Below are positions 1-6,713 of a stretch of 7,855 nt of DNA, one piece after another. A program made the translations under genes and the position numbers. The first letter of the stretch is position 1; each line of letters begins with the position of its first letter. Origin of the DNA: Haladaptatiplasma sp964454575 (GTDB lineage Archaea; Thermoplasmatota; Thermoplasmata; Halarchaeoplasmatales; Halarchaeoplasmataceae); contig CAYVTG010000080.1 of assembly GCA_964454575.1 (NCBI GenBank), positions 1-7,855 on the forward strand. The letters are read 5' to 3'. The notes beneath the pieces were generated by a model that saw nothing but the letters and a program-made list of their open reading frames with translations, was not told the DNA's origin and did not search any database.

Positions 1-111
1 TTGGGTGCAATTCCGATTAAACAAAGGGGTGACATATGTTTATGGTTTACACATTCTACTAAAATTTATGGAGACGGTAGTTATATACAAAAATACTTTA
101 AAACCGTTTGA
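1..111 (+). CDS. C-terminal fragment of an unidentified protein (5' end outside window)
   Basis: Frame 1 is open from the first base to a TGA at 109-111 and gives 36 residues containing LWFTHSTKIYGDG and ending QKYFKTV. The composition (mixed polar and aromatic, no low complexity) looks like real protein. The stop TGA overlaps a possible TTG start of the next gene in the same direction (TTGA at 108-111), an arrangement common inside operons. The tail loosely resembles the ends of archaeal membrane glycosyltransferase-like proteins, but too little is present to name a family. An open frame of this length is not rare by chance, so confidence is moderate to low. Confidence 0.4.
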   Translation: MGAIPIKQRGDICLWFTHSTKIYGDGSYIQKYFKTV

Positions 112-125
112 CTTTGCTTGATCAG

Positions 126-632
126 ATGGCCCTAATAGACATACTTACCAGTCTAGCAACAGATCCTATAGCCTACTCGATGTTATTTTTTATCTACGCT
201 GTGCTGGCTGCGGTCATCCTACCGATCCCCGTGGAGATAGGGCTATTCAACCATCACATCCATCCTGTAATTTTGATATCGATACTAGCCGTGGGGAAAG
301 GTGTCGGTGCCTTGATGGTATTCCAGATCAGCACTGCTGCCAGGAAGAAGTTGAAAAAATATACCTCGACTGAAAACTGGTTCATCAAGAAACTGATCGA
401 TTACTCTGAATGGTTCGTGAAAAAGTACGGTTATTTCGGACTTTTGATAATTCTGAGTATTCCCTTGATGATAGATTCCATCTCTCTTTATCTGTTCTCC
501 CTGTTGAATCCCGAGGAGAAAGGTAAGGGTATGGACAGGGAATGGTTCACTGTGGTAAATATCATCGCAGGAGCTATACGGGGGACCATCACGTTGTTAG
601 TATTCTATAAGTTAGGCGTGAGACTGGTTTGA
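126..632 (+). CDS. Small integral membrane protein, VTT/DedA (SNARE-associated)-like
   Basis: Protein of 168 residues from ATG 126, or 174 from a TTG at 108. Four hydrophobic segments are visible (numbering from TTG): about 20-45, 53-76, 107-133 and 148-172. The pattern resembles a reduced VTT domain of the DedA/TMEM41/SNARE-associated family: a PIPVE turn after the first helix, a glycine-rich second helix (GKGVGA), then an amphipathic stretch and a YGYFGLL entry into the third helix. The classical DedA arginine-proline motif (F-x-R-F-x-P-G) is absent; SIPLMIDS sits in its place, so the assignment is to the fold only. VTT proteins are proposed lipid scramblases or transporters; here the role is unknown. 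ATG 126 is preferred for its codon, but neither start has a good Shine-Dalgarno site. The gene probably follows its upstream neighbour in an operon. Confidence 0.75.
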   Translation: MALIDILTSLATDPIAYSMLFFIYAVLAAVILPIPVEIGLFNHHIHPVILISILAVGKGVGALMVFQISTAARKKLKKYTSTENWFIKKLIDYSEWFVKKYGYFGLLIILSIPLMIDSISLYLFSLLNPEEKGKGMDREWFTVVNIIAGAIRGTITLLVFYKLGVRLV

Positions 633-680
633 ATCTGTAGTGTGGGTGATCGGAGCTGGCAGGTGATGTCTTTCCAAAAC

Positions 681-689
681 ATTTATACT
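681..689 (+). promoter_or_regulatory. Probable archaeal TATA box for the DUF3795 gene
   Basis: ATTTATACT is centred about 30 bases before the GTG at 716. This would place the transcription start near 710-711 and leave a leader of only a few bases, which fits the lack of a Shine-Dalgarno site. A second TATA-like stretch, CTATATACTA at 701-710, is too close to the start to serve it. Inferred from spacing only. Confidence 0.45.
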
Positions 690-715
690 CTTCATATCTG
701 CTATATACTATATAG

Positions 716-1096
716 GTGAAGAAATTGGAAGAAGAAATCGCTGCCTGTGGTTTACTATGTCATGAATGCTCTATTTACATGGCCAGTAGCGATAGTGAGA
801 CGGCTGAAAAAGTGAGACATTGGTTCATCGATGAAGGGTTTATCACAGAGGATAAGAGTATCGAGGAATTCATGGATGACGGCCCGTACTGCTTGGGATG
901 TCATGGGGACAGAGTGAATCACTGGTCACCCACCTGCTGGATACTCCGCTGCTGTGTAGATGAAAAAGGGTTGAACGATTGCAGCGTATGTCCTGATTTT
1001 CCCTGTGATAATTTGGTAAAATGGTCAACAGAAAATGACAGTTATTCCATTGCTTTGGAAAGGTTGAGATCCCAAGTAACTTCATCACAAATGTAA
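716..1096 (+). CDS. DUF3795 family cysteine-rich protein
   Basis: A 126-residue protein with 11 cysteines in the DUF3795 arrangement: an N-terminal AACGLLCHECSIY (C11, C15, C18), a central YCLGCHGD (C59, C62), then C74, C79, C80 and a closing CSVCPDFPC (C89, C92, C97). The family is widespread in anaerobic archaea and bacteria. The spaced cysteine pairs suggest metal or iron-sulfur binding, but no biochemical role is established that I know of. No signal peptide or membrane segment is visible, so it is probably cytoplasmic. The start is GTG at 716; no in-frame ATG lies near the conserved first cysteines. It has its own TATA-like box, lies 83 bases after the membrane protein gene, and is followed by T-rich tracts. 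An apparent open frame on the opposite strand inside this gene is a shadow. Confidence 0.85.
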   Translation: MKKLEEEIAACGLLCHECSIYMASSDSETAEKVRHWFIDEGFITEDKSIEEFMDDGPYCLGCHGDRVNHWSPTCWILRCCVDEKGLNDCSVCPDFPCDNLVKWSTENDSYSIALERLRSQVTSSQM

Positions 1097-1111
1097 ATAA
1101 GATTTTAAGCG

Positions 1112-1132
1112 TTTTTTCAAGAGTCAGTTTTT
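1112..1132 (+). terminator. U-tract terminator after the DUF3795 gene
   Basis: Starting 16 bases after the TAA stop, T6 (1112-1117) and T5 (1128-1132) follow each other on the coding strand with no strong hairpin. Archaeal RNA polymerase commonly terminates at such oligo-U tracts. A further T7 run at 1237-1243 could act as a backup. Confidence 0.4.
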
Positions 1133-1346
1133 CTGTTTATGATGCTCATCAATGCATTCGTAATTGAAAAAAATATCATGTGGAGAGATGGATCGGATTT
1201 TCTTACTTATTTAGGGGTTTCGGATTATATCCACCATTTTTTTAACTTTTTTATACCTGGTGTTTCTGCTCCTCTTTTTATTTTTCATTCTAACATATAG
1301 TGTCCCACATAGGGAAGGGGGCACAAAAGTACCTCCGATCCACTCG

Positions 1347-1353
1347 AAAAAAA
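1347..1353 (-). terminator. U7 terminator of the large secreted-protein gene
   Basis: Seventeen bases past the TGA stop (1370-1372), the minus strand carries T7 within AATTTTTTTCG. Its position directly after the gene and the tract length fit an intrinsic archaeal U-tract terminator; no stem is obvious. Confidence 0.45.
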
Positions 1354-1369
1354 TTTCTGTTAAGGGGTT

Positions 1370-4300
1370 TCAGTATTCAACTGTCCATACGACGGCTTCC
1401 GATGCCTCGTTGTATACCCAGTAGCCTTTTCCAGGCTCGAACACGAAGACATCCGGGCTGTAGTCGTATGCAACGTTGTAAGTCTGTGTTACATCGAAGT
1501 ATCCTATCTTCGATACCTCCGTAGGCAGTCCGTGATTGTCGGATGTGGAGCTCGGCACGCCGACCATGTTCCAACCGGGATACAACGTTATGTCAGTGCT
1601 CGTTGGTGCGGTGCCTTCTACCGACAGGTTATCATCGGCAGTCATGTGTATCCAGGTGCCCATAGTCCTGTCCCATGTTGCAAAGTTGTTAAAATGCCCA
1701 GCTCTGCCAGGTACGTAGCTACTCCATCGACCGATGGATGCATCGTAGTACATCGCCTTGTCGTAGTTATTTTGGATTCCGTATTCCGTATCATCTAGTA
1801 TGTCCACAAGGTCGTTGGCTTTTGCATAATTATCGCCATTTGCTTCTAGATAGAATGAGATAAAATTCCATCCGTCGGCGTCGGAAGAGGATAATGTTCC
1901 GACACATTGTATCTCATATGAGGTATTAACCGGTTCGGAAACGGAATAGGTATTGTTATCCTCGTTTCCACCAAAATCCACTGACCGGACAACATACCAC
2001 CATGTAATACCATCCGATTCTCCTTTGTCCGTATCTGTGTAGGTACTTATCCCAGCAGATACGTTCGTCAACAACGTATTATTATCCCAGGGGCCGTCAC
2101 TGTTGTTTGATCTATATATTTTGTAGTGATCGACATCAAAATCTCCTGCGCCGTCATCCAAAGAGAGATTCCAGTTCAAAACGTTGTTGTACTCTGCATC
2201 TTCCATCGTATAGTTCAAATATACATTATCTACGTACCAATTTTCCAGGTCGAAGGCGTAGCCATCTATAGTGAAACTGATATAGAAGGTATCCGAGCCT
2301 ACGTCGGAATTGGAAATATCCATCTGTTGTAGTCCGGGCCCAATATCTCCGTCGCCCGACGTATGTGCCCATGTAGTGTCATTCCAGGTGCTGCCATCCG
2401 CGCTAGTTTGGATCTTTACCGTAACCTTCTCTCCCTCTCCACCCCAATCCTCGTACCAATTATCCCATCTAAGATGGACCGTAGATGTGTTCGTCGTATC
2501 CACTGGTCCGGCATATAATCTCCACGTACCCGTAGCGTCCACATAATGGAACTTAGCCTCCGGTGAAGTCCCGCCGGCGGCGTTCGAACTCGACTGCTGC
2601 CACTGACTACCAGATTGATACCAACCGTCAGGTGGGAATGAACCCGAGAAATCCTCATCTAGTAAAACCACATCGGATATATTTTGCCATCCGACCATCA
2701 GATCGGTCGGAGGTGAGGGGGTAGTATCTTCACCGGTCGTAGCGTTCGCTTCTCCGGATGGGGGGGATTCGCTGCCCGCCTCGTCCACTGCAGTCACTTT
2801 ATAGTAATAGGTGGTGTTGCCAGACAACCCGCTGTCTGTATGATTACTGTTCAAGCGTCCCGATACATTGGCTGCGAATGTAGACAGATTGCAAGAGAAA
2901 CCGCTGCTGGTACTGCGGTAAACTGAATAATGGTCAACATCGGGTTCGGGATTATCGTCCCAGTCCAGTTCTACACCCCCTGATCCCTTAGCGGTTGCAG
3001 ACAGGTTGACAGGAGCACCAGGGGGAGTAGGTTCCTCGGTGGTAAAGTGTATCTCCTGTGACCAGTTAGACCACGAACCGTGCTCGTCTTGATGCCGAAC
3101 CTTCCAATAATACGTTGTATTCAACTCCAAGTCCTGTGAAAGTGTGATACGTTCAAGATTGACGGTGTCTACACCGCTGTCGAATACAGGGTCTGTATGG
3201 TTCCCTGGTTTTATCGTCATCATCCACTGGGAGGCGGCATGTGAATCTCCATCAGGGTCCGAATACACGGATGACTCGAGTGAAACATCCGTTATACCGA
3301 CTCCAGTTGTCCCATTCGGAGGGGATGTACCATCGGGCTGCACTGGAGGATCGTTAGGCGGCATTGTTGTAAATGATATTTCTTTAGACCAGTCAGACCA
3401 TGCAAGTTCATCATCCTGATGTCGTACCCGCCAATAATAGGTGGTTGAATATTCCAGGCTATTATTTTCAGGAACCGAAATCTGCTCCAGGGCACCCGTA
3501 TCCGAGCCACTATCAAAGATCGGGGCGGTATAATTTCCGGATACGTTGGTTATCTGCCATTGTGATGAAAGGTGATCGTCACCATCAGGGTCCGAATAGG
3601 TCGATGATTCCATGGTAGGGGTGATATTTACACCGACTTCACCATCCTCCGGTATCATACCATTTGGTCTCGTGGGTGCGTAATTGGATACATTGGAAAA
3701 GGTTATAGGCACTCGGACCAGATCCCGATTGAGTGTCGTGGAGGGATCATCATCATGCCATACCGTATAATACAGGTATGCATTTTCACCGGAAAATTCG
3801 AAATTCAAACCCGTGCTGTTAGGATCAAGAATAGAAGGATAATGATGTTTGTTCTGAGTCGGATCATCATTCCACCATGTTTCACATTCCAGAATCAGCT
3901 GATCGGGAGTCCAATGAATCAGATCATCCGAAAGGGAGTAGTATATACCGTCTGGTCTCCCGCCTGAGCCGTCATTCCTCATACCCACCAGCAGGAATTT
4001 ATCGAAGTATGTATTGTACGTCACACTGGAAACCATTTTACTTATGTTTTCACGAGATACAGGTGCACATATATGGTCTGCGGGATCAGATGTATCGATA
4101 TATGGATTGATAAGGTCTGCACTATAGCTTGTACCATTCCATGCCCACCAGCTAGTTGGGTCGGATATATCATCCGTCCGCATGATACCGGCGCCCCAAT
4201 CTTGGAGATCATATGATTCTAAATGTAACATCGAATAATAATATCCATCTTTGGGGCTACGGATAATATTGCTTGGATTGAATATGCCCGCCGGCCCCGA

Positions 4301-4900
4301 GTCTTCCATCTGTTCATATGTGTATGGTATGCTTGCTACCAGATGTTCCGGTGGTGTTTCATGAATATAGGTTTCACCTTTATCATCAGATCTGGCGAAT
4401 GTGACTGAATTATACCAGGTGCCGAGGTAACTTGATCCTTTACCATACAGATAACCGATGTATTCGTTATGCACAAGTGCATATATCGTATCCCCGTCGA
4501 AAGTATATATTGAATGGATCCATTCTCTTGAATTGTAATTCTCCGGCGAGGAATCTTCGTCAGATATCAATATTACCTCCGGCTTTCTACTAACAGTGCT
4601 CAAATTATTCCCCACCATCCTTCGATTTGTATAATGCGAAGCTATCAGTTGTACATTTCCGTCCGAATCTACAAAGGCCCGAGCGGGTGTATCCGGGATA
4701 TCAGTATCCTCAACTCGATCCACGGACCAATCAAACACCATTTCGACTTCACCAAGTGTTACCGGACCGGGGTACACATCTTCCAGGATATTATTATCCG
4801 TTGTATTTGAGATCCCCTCTTGTACCATGAGGGAACCTGTCGTTGCCGCAACTATAGATATCAAAAACACAAAACCCATTATTAATCCCTTCATTTTCAT
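1370..4900 (-). CDS. Large secreted multidomain protein: glycosidase-like beta-propeller, Ig/FN3 repeats, jelly-roll and GWN C-terminal domain
   Basis: About 1176 residues from ATG 4900 (1179 if the GTG at 4909 is used; numbering below uses that GTG). Residues 1-28 form a signal peptide: lysines, a hydrophobic core GFVFLISIVA, then small residues. Residues about 50-405 look like a five-bladed propeller of the GH43/GH32/sialidase kind (DIPDTPARAF near 71-79, FARSDDKGET near 171-180, IYYSLSDDLIHW near 322-333). Residues 410-515 and 518-625 are two homologous Ig/FN3-like repeats sharing YSDPDGD, FDSG, TTYYW and VRHQD. Residues 629-725 are FN3, and 735-995 are a second FN3 carrying an inserted jelly-roll domain (about 745-900). 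Residues 1000-1179 are two GWN-type half-repeats (DGWNFISF, PGWNMVGV). About 30 N-x-S/T sequons fit an archaeal surface glycoprotein. There is no C-terminal membrane anchor or sorting motif, so it is probably released or bound to the S-layer or glycans. Substrate and catalytic residues are unresolved. Confidence 0.85.
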   Translation of the reverse strand: MKMKGLIMGFVFLISIVAATTGSLMVQEGISNTTDNNILEDVYPGPVTLGEVEMVFDWSVDRVEDTDIPDTPARAFVDSDGNVQLIASHYTNRRMVGNNLSTVSRKPEVILISDEDSSPENYNSREWIHSIYTFDGDTIYALVHNEYIGYLYGKGSSYLGTWYNSVTFARSDDKGETYIHETPPEHLVASIPYTYEQMEDSGPAGIFNPSNIIRSPKDGYYYSMLHLESYDLQDWGAGIMRTDDISDPTSWWAWNGTSYSADLINPYIDTSDPADHICAPVSRENISKMVSSVTYNTYFDKFLLVGMRNDGSGGRPDGIYYSLSDDLIHWTPDQLILECETWWNDDPTQNKHHYPSILDPNSTGLNFEFSGENAYLYYTVWHDDDPSTTLNRDLVRVPITFSNVSNYAPTRPNGMIPEDGEVGVNITPTMESSTYSDPDGDDHLSSQWQITNVSGNYTAPIFDSGSDTGALEQISVPENNSLEYSTTYYWRVRHQDDELAWSDWSKEISFTTMPPNDPPVQPDGTSPPNGTTGVGITDVSLESSVYSDPDGDSHAASQWMMTIKPGNHTDPVFDSGVDTVNLERITLSQDLELNTTYYWKVRHQDEHGSWSNWSQEIHFTTEEPTPPGAPVNLSATAKGSGGVELDWDDNPEPDVDHYSVYRSTSSGFSCNLSTFAANVSGRLNSNHTDSGLSGNTTYYYKVTAVDEAGSESPPSGEANATTGEDTTPSPPTDLMVGWQNISDVVLLDEDFSGSFPPDGWYQSGSQWQQSSSNAAGGTSPEAKFHYVDATGTWRLYAGPVDTTNTSTVHLRWDNWYEDWGGEGEKVTVKIQTSADGSTWNDTTWAHTSGDGDIGPGLQQMDISNSDVGSDTFYISFTIDGYAFDLENWYVDNVYLNYTMEDAEYNNVLNWNLSLDDGAGDFDVDHYKIYRSNNSDGPWDNNTLLTNVSAGISTYTDTDKGESDGITWWYVVRSVDFGGNEDNNTYSVSEPVNTSYEIQCVGTLSSSDADGWNFISFYLEANGDNYAKANDLVDILDDTEYGIQNNYDKAMYYDASIGRWSSYVPGRAGHFNNFATWDRTMGTWIHMTADDNLSVEGTAPTSTDITLYPGWNMVGVPSSTSDNHGLPTEVSKIGYFDVTQTYNVAYDYSPDVFVFEPGKGYWVYNEASEAVVWTVEY

Positions 4901-4906
4901 ATTATA

Positions 4907-4910
4907 CACC
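4907..4910 (-). promoter_or_regulatory. Shine-Dalgarno site GGTG deciding the start at 4900
   Basis: On the minus strand AAAAGGTG is followed by six bases and then ATG 4900. GGTG matches the core complement of the archaeal 16S 3' end. The in-frame GTG at 4909 that lengthens the frame lies inside this site and so is unlikely to be the start. The same GGTG-6-ATG geometry occurs at the 46-codon gene at 7579. Confidence 0.7.
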
Positions 4911-5183
4911 TTTTAAAGCTTAAAACGGAGTTTCTGCGATATATAAATGGGGAGGATTTCGGATGTCGTTTCGAAATACAAAATGCTACTTCGATGGAAT
5001 TTACACGCGGTAACTGTCTTTAGGATGCTCCGGGATATTCGCCGATACGTTGATCTTTAATTTTTTCCTACTTCCTCTTCGAAACGCTCTATTACCTTTT
5101 TTTCTCGATATCCCAGTATCTCTTGTCATATGCATTTTTTAGTCGAACTAGGATCGAAAGGAGAGGTTTAAGATAGAGTTTAT
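4911..5183. other. Intergenic region with the promoter of the secreted-protein gene
   Basis: These 273 bases lie between the DUF3467 operon and the secreted-protein gene, both on the minus strand. The left end holds the TATA box. No clear terminator for the operon is visible: the minus strand lacks a long T run, and a weak 6-bp inverted repeat (GGAGAG/CTCTCC, 5160-5193) overlaps the DUF3467 stop codon. A 44-codon minus-strand frame with a lysine/arginine-rich centre (5001-5135) begins ATGCATATG but has no ribosome site, so it is recorded only as a possibility. Confidence 0.4.
4940..4947 (-). promoter_or_regulatory. TATA box of the large secreted-protein gene
   Basis: The minus strand reads CCATTTATATATCG here, a near-ideal archaeal TATA box. 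Counting about 26 bases downstream puts the transcription start near 4917, giving a leader of about 17 bases that contains the GGTG site. The internal agreement between box, leader and ribosome site supports the call. Confidence 0.65.
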
Positions 5184-5510
5184 TTAGCTCTCCTCATACT
5201 CTTCAAATCCACTTTCTGAGTAAGATTTGTCAAGGATTTCAATAAGTTTTGCTGCCATCTTTTGGGCTGCTGCATGGCTCATATATATCCTAGTTCCTTC
5301 AACTATTTGTTTACCTTCAATTTTAATACCTGGCATCTTTAGGAAATCTATATGAAGATCCCGGTTAGCTACTCTAATATAGGCAAGATTTGAATATGTT
5401 TCGTTTTCGATTTCGATTTCAATATCTTCCGGTTCAAATTTATAGATTTCATTTAAATCGATACTAAGTTCACCGGTTTTCTTTTTTTCTTTATTTGGCA
5501 ATTTAAACAC
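5184..5510 (-). CDS. DUF3467 family protein
   Basis: A 108-residue protein with the DUF3467 layout: a charged, lysine-rich N-terminus, an ETYSNLAYIRVANRDLHIDF core (38-56) matching the family's YSN ... hydrophobic ... DF pattern, a short connector with a conserved proline (60), then RIYMSHAAAQKMAAKLIEIL (74-93) in place of the usual R-I-x-x-S-P-x-x-A-K helix, and an acidic tail. The family is small, soluble and of unknown function, found in bacteria and archaea. The start is GTG 5510, 8 bases after the stop of the winged-helix gene, so the two are cotranscribed and probably translationally coupled. The repeat-free acidic tail EEYEES is unremarkable. Placement behind a DNA-binding protein suggests it may act with that regulator; this is inference. 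Confidence 0.8.
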   Translation of the reverse strand: MFKLPNKEKKKTGELSIDLNEIYKFEPEDIEIEIENETYSNLAYIRVANRDLHIDFLKMPGIKIEGKQIVEGTRIYMSHAAAQKMAAKLIEILDKSYSESGFEEYEES

Positions 5511-5518
5511 CTACATCT

Positions 5519-6010
5519 TTATGCTGTTGTATTATTTGATTTGATCGAACTCTCTAACATTTGGTAATGAGATGAAGTTGATTCCCCTTCTATTTCATAA
5601 TATTCAGTACTGGCTTGGACATAAGGAAAAAGGGTTTCTTTTCGGCAGTATTCTATCACAGCTTGATCCATATGCTCTGTTCCTTCCCTGTCATCGATCA
5701 GAGCAAAGGAGAGGAAAGTCAATGCTTTCAAAATCTTTGAATCTAAATTTACCTTAAAGATCGGATGCTGGCTATCGATCTTGTTTCTATCAACGATACC
5801 TAATTCTGTTAGATTTTTTAGAGATTTTCTGATACTCGGTGTAGATGCATCCGCTAAATTTTCCAGATCTTTTGGTCTGAAGATATTATATGGATCTGCA
5901 GTTAATTCCTGTACCACCCTGGTTTGTACATTATTTCCAAACAAACCTTCGAACGGCTCGTTGATGTGCTTCACCATATCTTCAGTAAATTCGAGGTAGT
6001 CTTCACTCAT
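5519..6010 (-). CDS. Winged helix-turn-helix DNA-binding protein
   Basis: A protein of 163 residues from ATG 6010, or 184 from an upstream TTG at 6073 (numbering from TTG). Residues about 42-110 form a winged helix: LFGNNVQTRVVQEL (44-57) as helix 1, FRPKDLENLAD (65-75) as helix 2, STPSIRKSLKNLTELGIV (77-94) as recognition helix, and PIFKVNLDS (104-112) as the wing. The opening FGN-x-x-x-x-R-V-x-x-x-L is typical of many archaeal winged-helix regulators. The C-terminal 70 residues (LTFLSFALID onward) match no domain I recognise and may mediate dimerisation or ligand sensing. ATG 6010 is preferred because GAGATGAT, close to the GAGGTGAT ribosome-site consensus, precedes it by three bases; TTG 6073 has none but lies only 13 bases after the upstream stop. 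It is the middle gene of a three-gene operon. Confidence 0.8.
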   Translation of the reverse strand: MSEDYLEFTEDMVKHINEPFEGLFGNNVQTRVVQELTADPYNIFRPKDLENLADASTPSIRKSLKNLTELGIVDRNKIDSQHPIFKVNLDSKILKALTFLSFALIDDREGTEHMDQAVIEYCRKETLFPYVQASTEYYEIEGESTSSHYQMLESSIKSNNTTA

Positions 6011-6086
6011 TCTATCATCTCTGATCCTAAATAGGAGCTCCTGGTTTTTAAACTTTTTGTTCAGATTCTGCAAAAATATTTTCAGT

Positions 6087-6392
6087 TCATAGCTTTTTCA
6101 TGTGTCTGTGATGTGGTATCTCTACATCATAGTATTTTTCCCATCCGTCCGCCCATCCTTTATCCACGATGCATATCGCTATTTCTTTGTCGCCAGAGGG
6201 AAGTCTGCCCATCCGAACTTTAAAATTTTCAACATCCTTGATCTTATCTTTTACACCATCTATCTCGATCTGAGAAGCTTTGACCTCACACTTCTTAAAC
6301 GTAACGATACCACCTCTCTTTTTTATCCACGCTAATAATCTAGCTAATTTTCTTCCAGGATCCGGTGGATCAAGTCCTTCTGTATTATACAT
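6087..6392 (-). CDS. Hypothetical 101-residue protein, first gene of the wHTH-DUF3467 operon
   Basis: I do not recognise this family. The sequence opens with a proline-rich DPPDPGRK, followed by a basic amphipathic helix (LARLLAWIKKRGG, 16-28), a beta-rich middle (GIVTFKKCEV, VENFKVRMGRLP, KEIAICIVDKGW) and a tail rich in histidine and lysine (HHRHMKK). There is one cysteine pair-forming candidate at most (C35, C74) and no signal peptide or membrane helix, so it is probably a small cytoplasmic alpha/beta protein. The start ATG 6392 lies about 25 bases after a TATA-like box, which suggests a leaderless transcript. It is followed by the winged-helix gene (13 or 76 bases, depending on that start). 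Its function, possibly linked to the regulator, is unknown. Confidence 0.7.
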   Translation of the reverse strand: MYNTEGLDPPDPGRKLARLLAWIKKRGGIVTFKKCEVKASQIEIDGVKDKIKDVENFKVRMGRLPSGDKEIAICIVDKGWADGWEKYYDVEIPHHRHMKKL

Positions 6393-6413
6393 CGACGTCT
6401 GATATGCCCTCGT

Positions 6414-6421
6414 CTTTTAAG
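6414..6421 (-). promoter_or_regulatory. TATA-like box for the three-gene operon (leaderless start)
   Basis: The minus strand reads CTTAAAAG, centred 25-26 bases before ATG 6392, which would make the first base of the start codon the transcription start. There is no Shine-Dalgarno site, as expected for a leaderless mRNA. Further upstream the minus-strand ACATATAGGT (about 6451-6460) is an alternative box that would give a long leader. Confidence 0.5.
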
Positions 6422-6511
6422 GGTTTTGATTACTAATTTGTTGATGATTTAACCTATATGTTTTTCTACACTATTGTAATCCATGACTTCGTTATGACCA
6501 GCGTTTGCTAG

Positions 6512-6613
6512 ATGCGCAGGACTATCGTCCTCCTATTGTTTCGGGCAAAACCCTCGCAATGCGCAGGACTATCGTCCTCCTATTGTTTCGGGCAAAACCC
6601 TCGCAATGCGCAG
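6512..6613. repeat. 47-bp perfect tandem repeat array (left of gap)
   Basis: Two identical 47-bp units (6512-6558 and 6559-6605) are followed by the first 8 bases of a third (6606-6613), where the sequence enters the gap. The unit is about 53% GC in an AT-rich setting. It contains AGGAC-TATC-GTCCT (5-bp stem), ATTG...CAAT enclosing GGG-CAAAA-CCC, and CGCA-A-TGCG across the junction between units. Exact identity of the full unit, with no variable spacer, distinguishes it from a CRISPR array. The function is unknown. Confidence 0.9.
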
Positions 6614-6713
6614 NNNNNNNNNNNNNNNNNNNNNNNNNNNNNNNNNNNNNNNNNNNNNNNNNNNNNNNNNNNNNNNNNNNNNNNNNNNNNNNNNNNNNNN
6701 NNNNNNNNNNNNN
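6614..6713. other. Assembly gap (100 N)
   Basis: A run of exactly 100 N, the conventional length for a scaffold gap of unknown size. It falls inside the tandem repeat, so the array was probably too repetitive to resolve and the true number of units is not known from this window. Confidence 0.95.

Larger units (their letters stand above)
1097..1369. other. Convergent intergenic region
   Basis: These 273 bases separate two converging genes. They are AT-rich with several T runs on the plus strand and one A7 run (T7 on the minus strand) near the right edge. A 53-codon open frame at 1139-1300 on the plus strand has no Shine-Dalgarno site, and its phenylalanine-rich half comes from the T runs, so it is not called as a gene. 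No RNA gene was recognised. Confidence 0.5.

Noticed and set aside
38..61. 8-codon frame preceded by GGGGTGA near the left edge
   Set aside because: Too short to be credible, and the sequence is better explained as the 3' end of the frame entering from the window edge.
1139..1300. 53-codon plus-strand open frame between the converging genes
   Set aside because: It has no ribosome site or well-placed promoter, and its phenylalanine-rich half is produced by T runs that look like terminators.
1377..4830. Many 60-90 codon frames inside the secreted-protein gene on both strands
   Set aside because: They are shadows of the 1176-codon gene, with no start signals and no protein-like domain pattern.
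5572..6335. Plus-strand frames opposite the winged-helix and 101-residue genes
   Set aside because: They lie antisense to well-supported genes, have no ribosome sites, and their composition reflects the complement of the real codons.
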